From positions 53,501 to 117,500 of the forward strand of contig NW_026647187.1 of assembly GCF_950295315.1 (NCBI RefSeq): 64,000 nucleotides of DNA, given 5' to 3'. The notes beneath the pieces are model-generated. The model made no database searches and had not been told where the DNA came from. It saw only the letters and a program-made list of their open reading frames with translations. Below are positions 25,648 to 38,845 of the stretch, in pieces; the first letter of the stretch is position 1, and each line of letters starts with the position of its first letter. Made by a program: the position numbers and the translations under genes. This DNA comes from Erinaceus europaeus (Eukaryota > Chordata > Mammalia > Eulipotyphla > Erinaceidae).

Positions 25648-26536
25648 TGCAATACTAATCCATTGTGCATTGGATTTTACTGTCAAAAACAGTGCAGTAG
25701 TCGTTATAGTAATGTGTAGTATCTGCAAAAAGAAATGTATTGTGTGTCCAAAGTTCCCTTCAATTATAAGAGAAAATCTATCAGGCAGAAGAAATGACCC
25801 CTCATGTCTTATGTGAGTAAATATACAAATATATGGGGTGATCTAGGAGGATTTGAAAAAAATAAAAAATAAAAACAAAAACCACAGGAAGACCTGATTA
25901 CAGCAGAAATATAGAAAACGTCTGCTTAGAAACAGGACTGCTTTAAAAATTTTCTGACACTTCAGGTTCCAAGCAAATTAAGAATTCCCAAGAATGAAAA
26001 GAAAGACCATACATATTGAAGTTTACACTAGAAAATGGAGGCAAGTTCTGTGCTATGATATTACAATAAGGATACTGATAGAAAGGCTATTGGAAATGCT
26101 CCTGGAAGGTTTATATTTTATACTTGTAGTGAATCCTGCTCCACCTATGTGACCAATTATTTATGAATAAGGCGGCTGTTATAAACGTGGTAATTCTGCA
26201 TTAAGATCATATAAAAAGGTCAACAATTCTAAAAATAACTGATATATATGTACATATATGTATGTGTATCTTTATTATGAACTATGAGGGATACTGGCAT
26301 GGCTATGAGGAGACAGAGTATGGCTTGTGCCAGAGAGTCTTACAAAGATGAGGCTCCAGAAATCCAGGTGAAATCACCAACAAAACAATCCAGAGCTCAG
26401 CAGTGCCCTGCTGACTCTCTTGTATATCTGGACCTGTCAGTAAAATAATAAATAGGTAAAATATTAATTAGTGCAGACAGAGTGAGAGCCTGTGAGAGTC
26501 AGAGACAGAGAACACGAGAAGAGAAATAGAAGAGTT
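25648..26536 (+). repeat. S-long fragment (end of B plus body) embedded between L sequences
   Basis: It starts in B at caatactaatccattgtgc and runs through S body (TATATATGTACATATATG at about 26241) to the tail 'gagaaatagaagag'. It then joins L module D at 'ttttagagagagagacactg' (about 26537). The second join lies in a GAGA-rich stretch common to the S tail and the start of D. Confidence 0.85.
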
Positions 26537-26846
26537 TTAGAGAGAGAGACACTGATATAGTCATTTTCTACAATGGATTCGATATGACATTCAGACAATT
26601 GATTGCTAAAACCTGGAGAGAAACTGTGCATCAGGGAAATAATTGTCCAAAGGAGTAAAATCTCCAAATCATTAGCTATACACAGCTCCATCGGGACCGA
26701 TAGAAAAAGGTTCCAGCAGGAACTCATCCAGGAGACTCTCCACAAGGACAGGCTCCACAAGTTTACTAGTATGGCAACACACACAGGGCAGCTGCTAGTT
26801 CCCAGTGCAAGCCTCAGGGCAAAAACCTCACTGTCTTCAGTGTCTC
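26537..26846 (+). repeat. Isolated D module
   Basis: It contains all of D, from the GAGAGAGACACTGATATAG start to the 'cttcagtgtctcag' end, without the C and TA/GA sequence that normally precede it. It is followed directly by module A through the common D-to-A junction. Confidence 0.85.
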
Positions 26847-29000
26847 AGAATTCAAAAACCTCCTACACTGTGTTCATTGATGACAGGATCAAACCTGTGT
26901 TGTAGAGATTGTAAGGCAGCAGTTCTCATGCCCACAGACCCCAGACAGCCCCAGCCTTCAGCATATGCTGTCCAGCAGACCTGACAGTAATGTGTGTGTG
27001 TCTGTCTGTCTGTCTGTCTGACTGTGTGTATCTGTGTGTGCTCAGAGCTCACCTGTAGTAGTCTCAGAGCACGGGTGGCAAGGTAACCAGCCTCACCTGC
27101 AAATTATGTATAGTGAACCTAGCTGGTCAGGGAAGCCAGCTAGCCCAGATTCTGGCTAAGCAAGAATGCATATGCAAAGGGACTCTCATGTCTAAATCTC
27201 CTATGTTCTCTATTCAATCCAATGCCTCACTATCTATCATCCGGGTGAAGCTGGGGCACCCCTCAGAATTCAGGGGCATTAGCCTGTCCAGTCACGTTTG
27301 GCTGCCTACACAGCCTCCAGGCTCTCAGTCCACTGCTCAGGGCAGGAGATTACAATTAAAGAAAGTACCCAGAAAGAGCTGTGTTTCAATATAGATGGGA
27401 ACTGTGTTCGACCAAACAATAGTGGATGAACCCGGTCTCTTACACCTACCCTTTGGGTCCGGCTAAGGCAATTGCTCCTGTGGCCTCACATCCCTGATCA
27501 TGGTGTCCTGGTGTCCACACATCACACTCAGAGAGATTCCCAGAAGTAGGCATGCATGAGAGTCCCATTCAAAGTCACACTGCTTTCAGGAAGTACAAAC
27601 TCCCCGGGCCCTTGCTATGGACAGACAAAAGAATGATGGATGCCTCCATCGGCTGAATTCGGAGCTTCCAGTGGAGATCACAGCCCCGCACCTCACCTGA
27701 GGTCCTGGCTGCTTCTAATAAAGGCAATTGGAAACACCTGTTACCACGTGGGCCCTGAGGACATACTCAGGAATACCTCCAGGAGCTAGCTGGCTGGCAG
27801 ACCTCCTGACCCCGGGATAGCTGTGCTCCTAGTTGGGCGGCCCTTCTGGCCAGAGGTGAGAATATTCCCTAGATACAAGAAAGAACTTCAGGTTTCAAAA
27901 GGATTTGAAAACCCCATGAGACACTTGGAAAAGACATTTCACAGCCATCAAAACACTGTCTTTCAGAACCCTGGAAGCTTCCGTTATGGGTGGAAAATCT
28001 GAACACTGGTGTGGCCATCAGTACCACAGATCCTTTACATTCGGCTTAATAGAGGGAAAGCACAATGTGTGTGCCAGAGGGATAGAGTTTCACTTCTCTT
28101 CGCCTGGGCTATCATGGAATAAGGACAAGGACGCTGTGCAGGAAGGTGAGGAGGGCTGCATTTAGGCTGAGTGTCAGCCTCAGGGCCCTGGAGAATGGGA
28201 GTCAAGCACAGAGGGTCTGGACAGCTGCAGCTGGAGATGGACATATGCCTGGAACCTGCAGCAGCAACGCTGTCTCCGCAGTTCCCCTCTGTACTACACC
28301 ATGTGCAGGAGACTAAATAATCCAAAGGGCAAAGAAAGGAAAATTTCAACACCAGGATGACTGAGTTCAAGATGCATGCACTGACTTCCAGTAAGGACCC
28401 AGGGAAAAAGGCACATAGAGACACTCAGAGAGACAGAATGACAGAGACAGAAAACGACTGAAATTCTGGCCCTCTGTTGATCAGTGCCAGAGCACTGAAG
28501 ACAAAGCCTTCATGCACATGCATACTTCTTATGAGTGGCATTGCTATTTTATGTTTTTGAGGAAAGGTAACACTTAGAACATCTAGGTCTTAGGCACTCT
28601 GAGAAGCAACACTTGGCCGGCAGCCCACTGTCCAAAACTGCCCCCGCCTCTCCAAATTGGAAGTAGTCTTAGTGATGCTCCAGCCAAGATGCAGGCTGGC
28701 TTATTGCATCTCCCTGGGCCAGCCTCAGCCTCTCCTGTGTGCAGGGAACTGCGCTATGTCTATTTCTTCTTTGATTTACTGTTTTGGTATAGGACTCGGT
28801 GGACAAAATGAGCAAGAGGGAAGTAGATGATTTGGCAGCGTTAGTTTGTGCTGAGAGAGATTTGTAGAGTGATAAACGATATGGCTCTGTGAGATGTCTC
28901 TCATGACTGTGGCTCAGAAGGGCCAGGTGTATCCACTTTACTACCCTAATCCAGAGCTGTGCAGGTCTCTAGCTAAAAAATACTTTCAGACCTATACATG

Positions 29001-29060
<60 letters not shown>

Positions 29061-29367
29061 AGAGAGAGAGAGAGAGACTGATGTAGTCATTTTCTACAAT
29101 GGATTCGATATAACATTCAGACAATTGATTGATAAAACAGGAGAGAAACTGTGCATCCAGGAAAGAATTGTCCAAAGGAGTAAAATCTCCAAATTATTAG
29201 CTATATGCAGCTCCATCGGGACTGATCAAAAAGGCTCCAGAAGGAACTCATCCAGGAGACTCTCCACATGTACAGGTACCACAAGTTTCCTAGTCTGGCA
29301 ACACACACAGGGCAGCTGCTAGTTCCCAGTGCAAGCATCACGGCAAAAACCTCTTCCTCTTCAGTAT
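26847..29367 (+). repeat. L unit of the 2.5-kb class
   Basis: A (TG/TCTG tract at about 26990-27040), C of the beta subtype (ggaaggtgaggagg at about 28141), TA/GA 29002-29077, D and the D-to-A junction. In C, the sequence before 'gaagctggggcacc' is shortened to 'tatctatcatccggg', a variant shared with units at 31899, 34076, 35228 and 36378. These units therefore form a local subfamily. Confidence 0.87.
29002..29077. repeat. Compound (TA)n(GA)n microsatellite
   Basis: About 57 bp of TA and 19 bp of GA at the C/D boundary, with one of the longer uninterrupted TA halves in the window. Confidence 0.95.
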
Positions 29368-31555
29368 CTCAGAATTCAAAAACCTCCTACACTGGTTCAT
29401 TGATGACAGGATCAAACCTGGCTTGTAGAGATTGTAAGGCAGCAGCTATCATGCCCACAGACCCCAGACAGCCCCAGTCTTCACCATATGCTGTACTACC
29501 AGACCTGACAGTAATGTGTGTGTGTGTGTGTGTCTGTCTGTCTGTCTGACTGTGTGTGTCGGGTGTGCTCAGAGCTCAAACGTAGTAGTCTCAGAGCATG
29601 GGTGGGAAGGTAGCCAGCCTCACCTGCAACTTATGTACAGAGAACCTAGCTGGTCAGGGCAAGCCAGCTAGCCCAGATTCTGGCTAAGCAAGAATGCATA
29701 TGCAAAGGGACTCTCATGTCTCGCTCTCCTGAGTTCCCCATTCAATCCCATGCCTCACTATCATCCAAACACTGACAATAGGGTAGCTGGGGCACCCCTT
29801 AGAATTCAGGGGCATGAGCCTGTCCAGTCATGTTTGGCTGCCTACTCAGCCTCCAGGATCTCAGTCCACTGCTCAGGGCAGCAGATTACTAGCCTGAAAA
29901 GAACCCAGAGACAACTGTGTTTCAACATATATGGGAACTGTGTTTGACCAAACAACAGTGGATGAACCCGGCCCCTTAAACCTACCATTTGGGTCCGGCT
30001 AAGGCAATTGCTGCTGTGGCCTCACAATCCCTGATCCTGGTGTCCTGGTGTCCTGGTGTCCACACATCACACTCAGAGAGATTCCCAGAAGTAGGCATGC
30101 ATGAGTTTCCCATACAATGTCGCTCTGCTTGCAGGAAGCACAAACTCCCCGGGCCCTTGCTATGGAGAGACAAAAGGAAGATGGATGCCTCCATTGTCTG
30201 AATTAGGAGCTTCCAGTGGAGATCACAGCCCCGCCTCTCACCTGAGGGCCTGGCTGCTGCTAATAAAGGCAATTGGAAACACCTGTTACCACTTGGGGCC
30301 TGGAGACATACTCAGGAATCCCTCCAGGGGCTAGCAGGCTGCCAGACCTCCTGAACCCAGGATAGCTGTGCTCCTAGTTGGGAGGGCCTTCAGGCCACAG
30401 GTGAGAATATTCATTAGATACAAGAAAGAATTTCAGGTTTCAAAAGGATTTGAAACCCCAGGAGGCACTTGGAAAAGACATTTCACAGCCATCAAAACAC
30501 CCTCTTTCTGAACCCTGGAAGTTTCCGTTTTGGATGGAAAATCTGGACACTGGTGTGGCCATCAGTACCACAGATCCTTTACTTTCAGCCCAATAGAGGG
30601 AAAACACAATGTGTGTGCCAGGGTAGTAGAGTTTCAATTCTCTTCACCTGGGCTGTCATGGAATAAGGACAAGGATGTGGTGCAGGAAATTGAAGAGGGT
30701 TGCATTGAGGCTGAGTGTAAGCCACAGGCCCCTGGAGAATGGGAGTCAAGCATAGAGGGCCTGGACAGCTGCGGATGAAGATGGACATATGCCTGCTACC
30801 TGCAGCAGGAACGATGTCTCCTCAGTTCCCCTCTGTACTAGGCCATATGAACGAGATTAAATAATCCAAAGGGGAAAGAAAGGAAAATTTCAACACCGTG
30901 AAGACCGAGTTCACGATGCATGCACTGACTTCCAGGAAGGTTCCAGGGAAGAACTCACACAGAGACAGTCTGAGAGACAGAATGACAGTGACTGAAAAGG
31001 ACAGAAATTCTGGCCCAATGTTGATCAATGCCAGAGCACTGATGACAAACCCTCCATGCCCATGCATACTTCTAACAAGTGGCATTGTTATTTTATATTT
31101 GTGAGGAAAGGTTACACTTAGAACATCTAGGTCTTAGCCCACTCTGAGAAACAACACTTGGCCTGCAGCCCACTCTCCAAAACTGCCCTTGCCTCTCCAA
31201 ATTGGAAGTAGTTTTAGTGATGCTCCAGCCAAATGCAGGCTGGCGTATTTCATCTCCCTGTTCCAGCCTCAGCCTGTCCTGTGTGCAGGGAACTGCACTA
31301 TGTCTATTTCTTCTTTGATTTACTGTTTTGGGATAGGACTTGGTTGACAAAATGAGCAAGAGGGAAGTAGATATTTTGGAAGCAGTAGTTTGTGCTGAGA
31401 GAGATTTGTAGAGTGACAAGAGGTAAACGAATGGCTCTGGAGATTTCTCCCATTACTGTAGCTCAGATGGGCCAGGTGTTTCCGCATTACTACCCAAATC
31501 CAGAGCTGTGCAGGTCTCTAGCAAAAATATATTTTCAGACCTCTACATGTTATAT

Positions 31556-31609
<54 letters not shown>

Positions 31610-31898
31610 AAGTAGTCATTTTCTACAATGGATTCGATATGACATTCAACAATTGATTGCTAAAACCTGGAGAGAAACTGTGCATCAGGAAAAGAATTGT
31701 CCAATGAGTAAAATCTCCAAATCATTAGCTATATGTAGTTCCAAAGGTACCAATCGAAAAAGGCTCGAGAAGGAACTCATCCAGGAGACTCTCCACATCG
31801 ACTGGCACCACAAGTTTCCTAGTCTGGCAACACAAACAGGGCAGCTGCTATTTCTCAGTGCAAGCCTTAGGGCAAAAACCTCTCCCTCTTCAGTGTCT
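29368..31898 (+). repeat. L unit of the 2.5-kb class, GA tract only
   Basis: A, then C (alpha-like, ggaaattgaagaggg at about 30686), then a GA tract without a TA half (31556-31606), D and the D-to-A junction. There is a short local duplication, tcctggtgtcctggtgtcc, at about 30042-30060. The splice-acceptor-like end of C has mutated to 'ttactg' near 31322. Confidence 0.87.
31556..31606. repeat. (GA)n microsatellite
   Basis: About 51 bp of GA with one GATAGA interruption, preceded by only 'gttatata'. It shows that the TA and GA halves of the compound locus vary in length independently. Confidence 0.95.
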
Positions 31899-33681
31899 CA
31901 GAATTCAAAAACCTCCTACACTGTGTTCATTGATGACAGGTTCAAACCTGGCTTGTAGCGATTGTAGGGCAGTAGCTCTCATGCCCTCAGACCCCAGACA
32001 GCCCCAGCCTTCACCATATGCTGTACTACCAGACCTGAAAGTAATGTGTGTGTGTGTGTCTGTCTGTCTGTCTGACTGTGTGTGCTCAGAGCTCACCTGT
32101 AGTAGTCTCAGAGCATGGGTGTCAAGGTAGCCAGCCTCAGCTGCAACTTATATACGGAGAACCTAGCTGGTCAGTGCAAGCCAGCTAGCCCAGATTCTGG
32201 CTAAGCAAGAACGCATATACAAAGGGACACTCATGTCTAAATCTCCTGAGTTCCCTATTCAATCCCATGCCTCACATCTATCATCAGGGGGAAGCTGGGG
32301 CACCCCTCAGAATTCAGGTGCATGAGCCTGTCCAATCACATTTGGCTGCCTACTCAGCCTCCAGGCTCTCACTCCACTGCTCAGGGCAGCAGATTACAAG
32401 CACAGACAGTACCCAGAAAAAGCTGTGTTTCAACATAGATGGGAACACTGTTCGACCAAACAATAGTGGATGAACACGGTCTCTTACACCTACCCTTTGG
32501 GTCCAGCTAAGGCAATTGCTCCTGTGGCCTCACATCCCTGATCATGGTGTCCTGGTGTCCACACATCACACTCATAGAGATTCCCAGAAGTAGGCATGCA
32601 TGAGTGTCCCATACAAAGTCGCTCTGCTTGCAGGAAGCACAAAGTCACCGGGCCCTTGCTATGGACAGACAAAAGAAAGATGGATGCCTCCATTGGCTGA
32701 ATTCGGAGCTTCCAGTGGAGATCACAGCCCTGCACCTCACCTGAGGGCCTGGCTGCTGCTAATAAAGTCAATTGGAAACCCCTGTTACCACTTGGGCCCT
32801 GAGGACATACTCAGGAATCCCTCCAGGAGCTAGCAGGCTGGCAGACCTACTGACCCCGGGATAGCTGTGCTCCAAGTTGGGCGGCCCTTCTGGCCAGAGG
32901 TGAGAATATTCCCTAGATACAAGAAAGAACTTCAGGTTTCAAAAGGATTTGAAACCCCATGAGGCACTTGGAAAAGACATTTCACAGCCATAAAACACCC
33001 TCTTTCAGAACCCTGGAAGCTTCTGTTTTGCGTGGAATATCTGGACACTCGTGTGGGCATCAGTACCACAGATCCTTTACATTCGGCTTAATAGAGGGAA
33101 AGCACAATGTGTGTGCCAGGGGGATAGATTTCACTTCTCTTCACCTGGGCTCTCATGGAATAAGGATAAGGACGCTGTGCAGGAAGGTGAGGAGGGCTGC
33201 ATTTAGGCTGAGTGTCAGCCTCAGGGCCCTGCAGAATGGGAGTCAAGCACATAGGGCCTGGACAGCTGCAGCTGCAGATGGACATATACCTGGAACCTGC
33301 AGCAGCAATGCTGTCTCCGCAGTTCCCCTCAGTACTACACCATGTCCAGGAGACTAAATAAAACAAAGGGCAAAGACAGGAAAATTTCAACACCAGGATG
33401 CCTGAGTTCAGAATGCATGCACTGACTTCCAGTAAGGGCCCAGGGAAGAAGGCAGGTAGAGACAGTCAGAGAGACAGAATGACAGAGACAGAATGGTCCA
33501 GCATCTGCCTGTCCTGTGTGCAGGGAACTGCACTATGACTATTTCTTCTTAAATAAACGATAAGGCTCTGTGAGATGTCTCCATGACTGTGGCTCAGAAG
33601 AGCCAGGTGTATCCATTTTACTACCCTAATCCAGAATTGTGCAGGTCTCCAGCTAAAAAATATTTTCAGACCTCTACATGT

Positions 33682-33733
<52 letters not shown>

Positions 33734-34075
33734 AATTTATATATATATAGAGAGAGAGAGAGACAGAGAGAGAGAGACACTCATGTATTCATTTACTACA
33801 ATGGATTCGATATCACATTCAGACAATTGATTGCTAAAACCTGGATTGAATCTGTGCATCATGAAAAGAATTGTCCATAGGAGTAAAATCTCCAAACCAT
33901 TAGTTATATGCAGCTCCAACGGGACCGATCAAAAAAGGCTCCAGAAGGAACTCATCCAGGAGACTCTCCACATGGACAGGCAACACAAGTTTTCTAGTCT
34001 GGCAACACACACAGGGCAGCTGCTAGTTCCCAGTGCATGTCTCAGGGCAAAAAACCTCTCCCTCTTCAGTGTCTC
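31899..34075 (+). repeat. L unit with compound deletions at the end of C
   Basis: A and most of C (beta subtype, about 33181) are present. Near 33495 the sequence jumps from 'gacagagacagaatg' to 'gtccagcatctgcctgtcc', and near 33550 from 'atttcttctt' to 'aaataaacgataaggctctg'. These two losses remove about 0.3 kb and about 0.13 kb. TA/GA (33684-33778) and D follow. It shares the C variant aataaagtcaattgg with 34076 and 35228. Confidence 0.85.
33684..33778. repeat. Compound TA-rich and GA microsatellite
   Basis: About 40 bp of TA, then an ATGTATATATAAATTTATAT stretch, then about 30 bp of GA with one GACAGA. The TA half has begun to degenerate. Confidence 0.93.
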
Positions 34076-35227
34076 AGAATTCAAAAACCTCCTACACTGT
34101 GTTCATTGATGACAGGTTCAAACCTGGCTTATAGAGATTGTATGGCAGCAGCGCTCATGCCTTCAGACCCCAGACAGCCCCAGCCTTTACCATATGCTGT
34201 ACTACCAGACCTGACAGTAATGTGTGTGTGTGTATGTTTTTCTGTCTGACTGTGTGCGTCTGTGTGTTCTCTGAGCTCACCTGTAATAGTCTCAGACCAT
34301 GGGTGTCAAGGTATCCAGCCTCTCCTGCTACTTATGTACAGAGAACCTAGCTGGTCAGGGCAAGCCAGCTAGCCCAGATTCTAGCTTAGCAAGAATGCAT
34401 ATTCAAAGGGACTCTCATGTCTAAATCTCCTGAGTTCCCTATTCAATCCCATGCCTCACTATCTATCATCCAGGGGAAGCTGGGACACCCCTCAGGATTC
34501 AGGGGCATGAGCCTGTCCAGTCACGTTTGGCTGCCTACTCAGCCTCCTGAATCTCAGTCCACTGCTCATGGAAGCAGATTACAAGTTCAGATAGTACCCA
34601 GAAAGATCTGTGTTTCAACATAGTTGGGAACTGTGTTCGACCAAACAATACTGGATAAACCCAGTCCCTTACACCTACCCTTTGGGTCCAGCTAAGGCAA
34701 TTGATCCTGTTGCCTCACATCCCTGATCATGGTGTCCTGGTGTCCACACATCACACTCAGAGAGATTCCCAGAAGTAAGCATGCATGAGTGTCCCATACA
34801 AAGTCGCTCTGCTAGCAGGAAATGCAAACTCCCCTGGCCCTTGCAATGGACAGACAAAAGAAAGATGGATGCCTCCATTGGCTGAATTCGGAGCTTCCAG
34901 TGGAGATCACAGCCCTGCACCTCACCTGAGGGCCTGGCTGCTGCTAATAAAGTCAATTGGAAACCCCTGTTACCACTTGGGCCCTGAGGACATACTCAGG
35001 AATCCCTCCAGGAGCTAGCAGGCTGGCAGATCTCCTGCCCCCGGGATAGCTGTGCTCCGAGTTGGGTGGCCCTTCTGGCCAGAGGTGAGAATATTCCCTA
35101 GATACAAGAAAGAACTTCAGGTTTCAAAAGGATTTGAAAACCCCATGAGGCACTTGGAAATGTCATTTCACAGCCATCAAAACACCCTCTTTGAGAATGC
35201 TGGAAGCTTCCATTTTGCGTGGAAAAT
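34076..35227 (+). repeat. Minimal 1.15-kb L unit (A plus the first 0.83 kb of C)
   Basis: C stops at 'tgcgtggaaaatct' and continues immediately as 'cagaattcaaaatcc' of the next A. 'TCT' is common to the C breakpoint and to the D-to-A junction (gtgtctcagaattc), which suggests a short-homology deletion between C and the end of D. A to A spacing is about 1152 bp. Confidence 0.88.
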
Positions 35228-36377
35228 CTCAGAATTCAAAATCCTCCTACACTGTGTTCATTGATGACAGGTTCAAACCTGGCTTGGAGAGATTGTAAGG
35301 CAGCAGCTCTCATGCCCACAGAACCCCGATAGCCCCAGCCTTCACAATATGCTGAACTACCAGACCTGAAAGTAATGTGTGTGTGTGTCTCTCTGTCTGT
35401 CTGACTGTGTGTGTCTGTGTGTGCTCAGAGCTCACCTGTAGTCTCAGAGCATGGGTGTCAGGGTAGCCAGCCTCAGCTGCAACTTATATACGGAGAACCT
35501 AGCTGGTCAGTGAAAGCCAGCTAGCCCAGATTCTGGATAAGGAAGAATGCATATGCAAAGGGACTCTCATGTCTAAATCTCCTGAGTTCCCTATTCAATC
35601 CCATGCCTCACATCTATCATCAGGGGGAAGCTGGGGCACCCCTCAGGATTCAGGGGCATGAGCCTGTCCAGTCACATTTGGCTGCCTACTCAGCCTCCAG
35701 GCTCTCAGTCCACTGCTTAGGGCAGCAGATTACAAGCACAGACAATACCAAGAAAGAGCTGTGTTTCAACATAGATGGGAACTGTGTTCAACCAAACAAT
35801 AGTGGATGAACCCGGTCCCTTAGACCTACCCTTTGGGTCCGGCTAAGGCAATTGCTCCTGTGGCCTCACATCCCTGATCATGGTGTCCAGGTGTCCACAC
35901 ATCACACTCATAGAAATTCCCAGAAGTAGGCATGCATGAGTGTCCCATACAAAGTCGCTCTGCTTGCAGGAAGCACAAAGTCACAGGGCCCTTGCTATGG
36001 ACAGGCAAAAGAAAGATGGACGCCTCCATTGGCTGAATTCGGAGCTTCCAGTGGAGATCACATCCCCGCACCTCACCTGAGGGCCTGGCTGCTGCTAATA
36101 AAGTCAATTGGAAACACCTGTTACCACTTGGGCCCTGAGGACATACTCAGGAATCCCTCCAGGAGCTAGCAGGCTGGCAGATCTCCTGTCCCCGGGATAG
36201 CTGTGCTCCGAGTTGGGTGGCCCTTATGGCCAGAGGTGAGAATATTCCCTAGATATAAGAAAGAACTTCACGTTTCAAAAGGATTTGAAAACCCCATGAG
36301 ACACTTGGAAATGTCATTTCACAGCCATCAAAACACCCTCTTTTAGAAACCTGGAAGCTTCCTTTTTGTGTAGAAAA
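35228..36377 (+). repeat. Minimal 1.15-kb L unit, second copy
   Basis: Same C-to-A breakpoint as the preceding unit (gaaaatct|cagaattc) and A to A spacing of about 1150 bp. Shared variants include caaaatcctcctac, aataaagtcaattgg and ggaaatgtcatttcac. The deletion therefore arose once and the shortened unit was then duplicated in tandem. Confidence 0.88.
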
Positions 36378-38845
36378 TCTCAGAATTCAAAATCCTCCTA
36401 CACTGTGTTCATTGATGACAGGTTCCAACCTGGCTTGTAGAGATTGTAAAGCAGCAGCTCTCATGCCCACAGACAACAGACAGCCCCAGCCTTCACCATA
36501 TGCTGTACTACCAGACCTGACAGTAATGTGTGTGTGTGTCTGTCTGTCTGTCTGACTGTGTGTGTCTGTGTGTGCTCAGAGCTCACCTGTAGTAGTCTCA
36601 GAGCATGGGTGTCAAGGTAGCCAGCCTCAGCTGCAACTTATATACGGAGAACCTAGCTGGTCAGTGCAAGCCAGCTAGCCCAGATTCTGGATAAGGAAGA
36701 ATGCATATGCAAAGGGACTCTCATGTCTAAATCTCCTGAGTTCCCTATTCAATCCCATGCCTCACATCTATCATCAGGGGGAAGCTGGGGCACCCCTCAG
36801 GATTCAGGGGCATGAGCCTGTCCAGTCACATTTGGCTGCCTACTCCGCATCCAGGCTCTCAATCCACTGCTCAGGGGAGCATATTACAAGCACATACAGT
36901 ACCCAGAAAAAGCTGTGTTTCAACATAGATGGGAACTCTGTTCAACAAAACAATAGTGGATGAACCTGGTCCCTTACACCTCCCCTTAGGTCCAGCTAAG
37001 GCAATTGCTCCTGTGGCCTCACATCCCTGATCATGGAGTCCTGGTGTCCACACAACACACTCAGAGAGATTCCCAGAAGTAGGCATGCATGAGTGTCCCA
37101 TACAAAGTCTCTCTGCTTGCAGGAAGCACAAACTCCCCGGGCCCTTGCTATGGACAGACAAAAGAAAGATGGATGCCTCCATTGGCTGAATTCGGAGCTT
37201 CCAGTGGAGATTACAGCCCCACACCTCACCTGAGGGCCTGGCTGCTGCTAATAAAGGCAATTAGAAACACGTGTTACCACTTGGGCCCTGAGGACATACT
37301 CAGGAATTCCTCCAGGAGCTAGCAGGCTGGCAGACCTCCTGACCCCGGGATAGCTGTGCTCCGAGTTGGGCGGCCCTTCTGGCCAGAGGTGAGAATATTC
37401 CCTAGATACAAGAAAGAACTTCAGGTTTCAAAAGGATTTGAAACCCCATGAGGCACTTGGAAAAGACATTTCACAGCCATAAAACACCCTCTTTCAGAAC
37501 CCTGGAAGCTTCTGTTTTGCGTGGAATATCTGGACACTCGTGTGGGCATCAGTACCACAGATCCTTTACATTCGGCTTAATAGATGGAAAGCACAATGTG
37601 TGTGCCAGGGGGATAGATTTCACTTCTCTTGACCTGGGCTCTCATGGAATAAGGATAAGGACGCTGTGCAGGAAGGTGAGGAGGGCTGCATTTAGGCTGA
37701 GTGTCAGCCTCAGGGCCCTGGAGTATGGGAGTCAATCACAGAGGGCCTGGACAGCTGCAGCTGCAGATGGACATATTCCTGGAACCTGCAGCAGCAACGC
37801 TGTCTCCGCAGTTCACCATGTGCAGGAGACTAAATAATCCAAAGGGCAAAGAAAGGAAAATTTCAACACCAGGATGACTGAGTTCAAGATGCATGCACTG
37901 ACTTCCAGTAGGAATCCATGGAAGAAGGCACATAGAGACAGTCAGAGACAGAATGACAGAGACAGAAAATGACTGAAATTCTGGCCCTGTGTTGATCAGT
38001 GCCAGAGCACTGAAGACAAACCCTCCATGCCCATGCATACTTCTTACAAGTGGCATTGCTATTTTATGTTTTTGAGGAAAAGTAACACTTAGAACATCTA
38101 GGTCTTATCCACTCTGAGAAGCAAAACTTGGCCAGCAGCCCACTGTCCAAAACTGCCCCCGCCTCTACAAATTGGAAGTAGTCTTAGTGATGCTCCAGCC
38201 AAGATGCAGGCTGGCGTATTGCATCTCCCTGTTCCAGACTCAGCCTGTCCTGTGTGCAGGGAACTGCAATATGTCTATTTCTTCTTTGATTTAAAGTTTT
38301 GGGATAGGACTCGGTGGACAAAATGAGCAAGAGGGAAGTAGATGATTTTGCAGCTGTAGTTTGTGCTGAGAGAGATTTATAGAGTGAAAAATAATATGGC
38401 TCTGTTAGATGTCTCATATGACTGTGGCTCAGAACGGCCATGTGTATCCTCTTTACTACCCTAATACAGAGCTGTGCAGTTCTCTAGTTAAAAAATATTT
38501 TCAGACCTCTACATTTTACATATATATAGATATATATATACAGAGATAGAGACCCTGATATAGTCATTATAGTCATTTTCTAAAATGGATTCGATATGAC
38601 ATTCAGACAATTGATTGCTAAAACCTGGAGAGAAACTGTTCATCAGGAAAAGAATTGTCTAAAGGAGTAAAATCTCCAAATCATTAACTATATGCAGCTC
38701 CAATGGGACAGATAGAAAAAGACTTGAGAAGGAACTCATCAAGGAGACTCTCCACATGGACAGGCACCACTAGTCTGGCAACACACACAGGGCAGCTGCT
38801 AGTTCCCAGTGCAAGCCTCAGGGCAAAAACCTCTCCCTCTTCAGT
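36378..38845 (+). repeat. L unit of the 2.5-kb class after the minimal units
   Basis: Its A starts with the caaaatcctcctac variant of the minimal units, but C is complete (beta subtype at about 37670). A short 'catatatatagatatatatat' stands in for the TA/GA tract at 38519-38540. D has a local duplication, tatagtcattatagtcatt, near 38557. It ends at the D-to-A junction. Confidence 0.87.
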
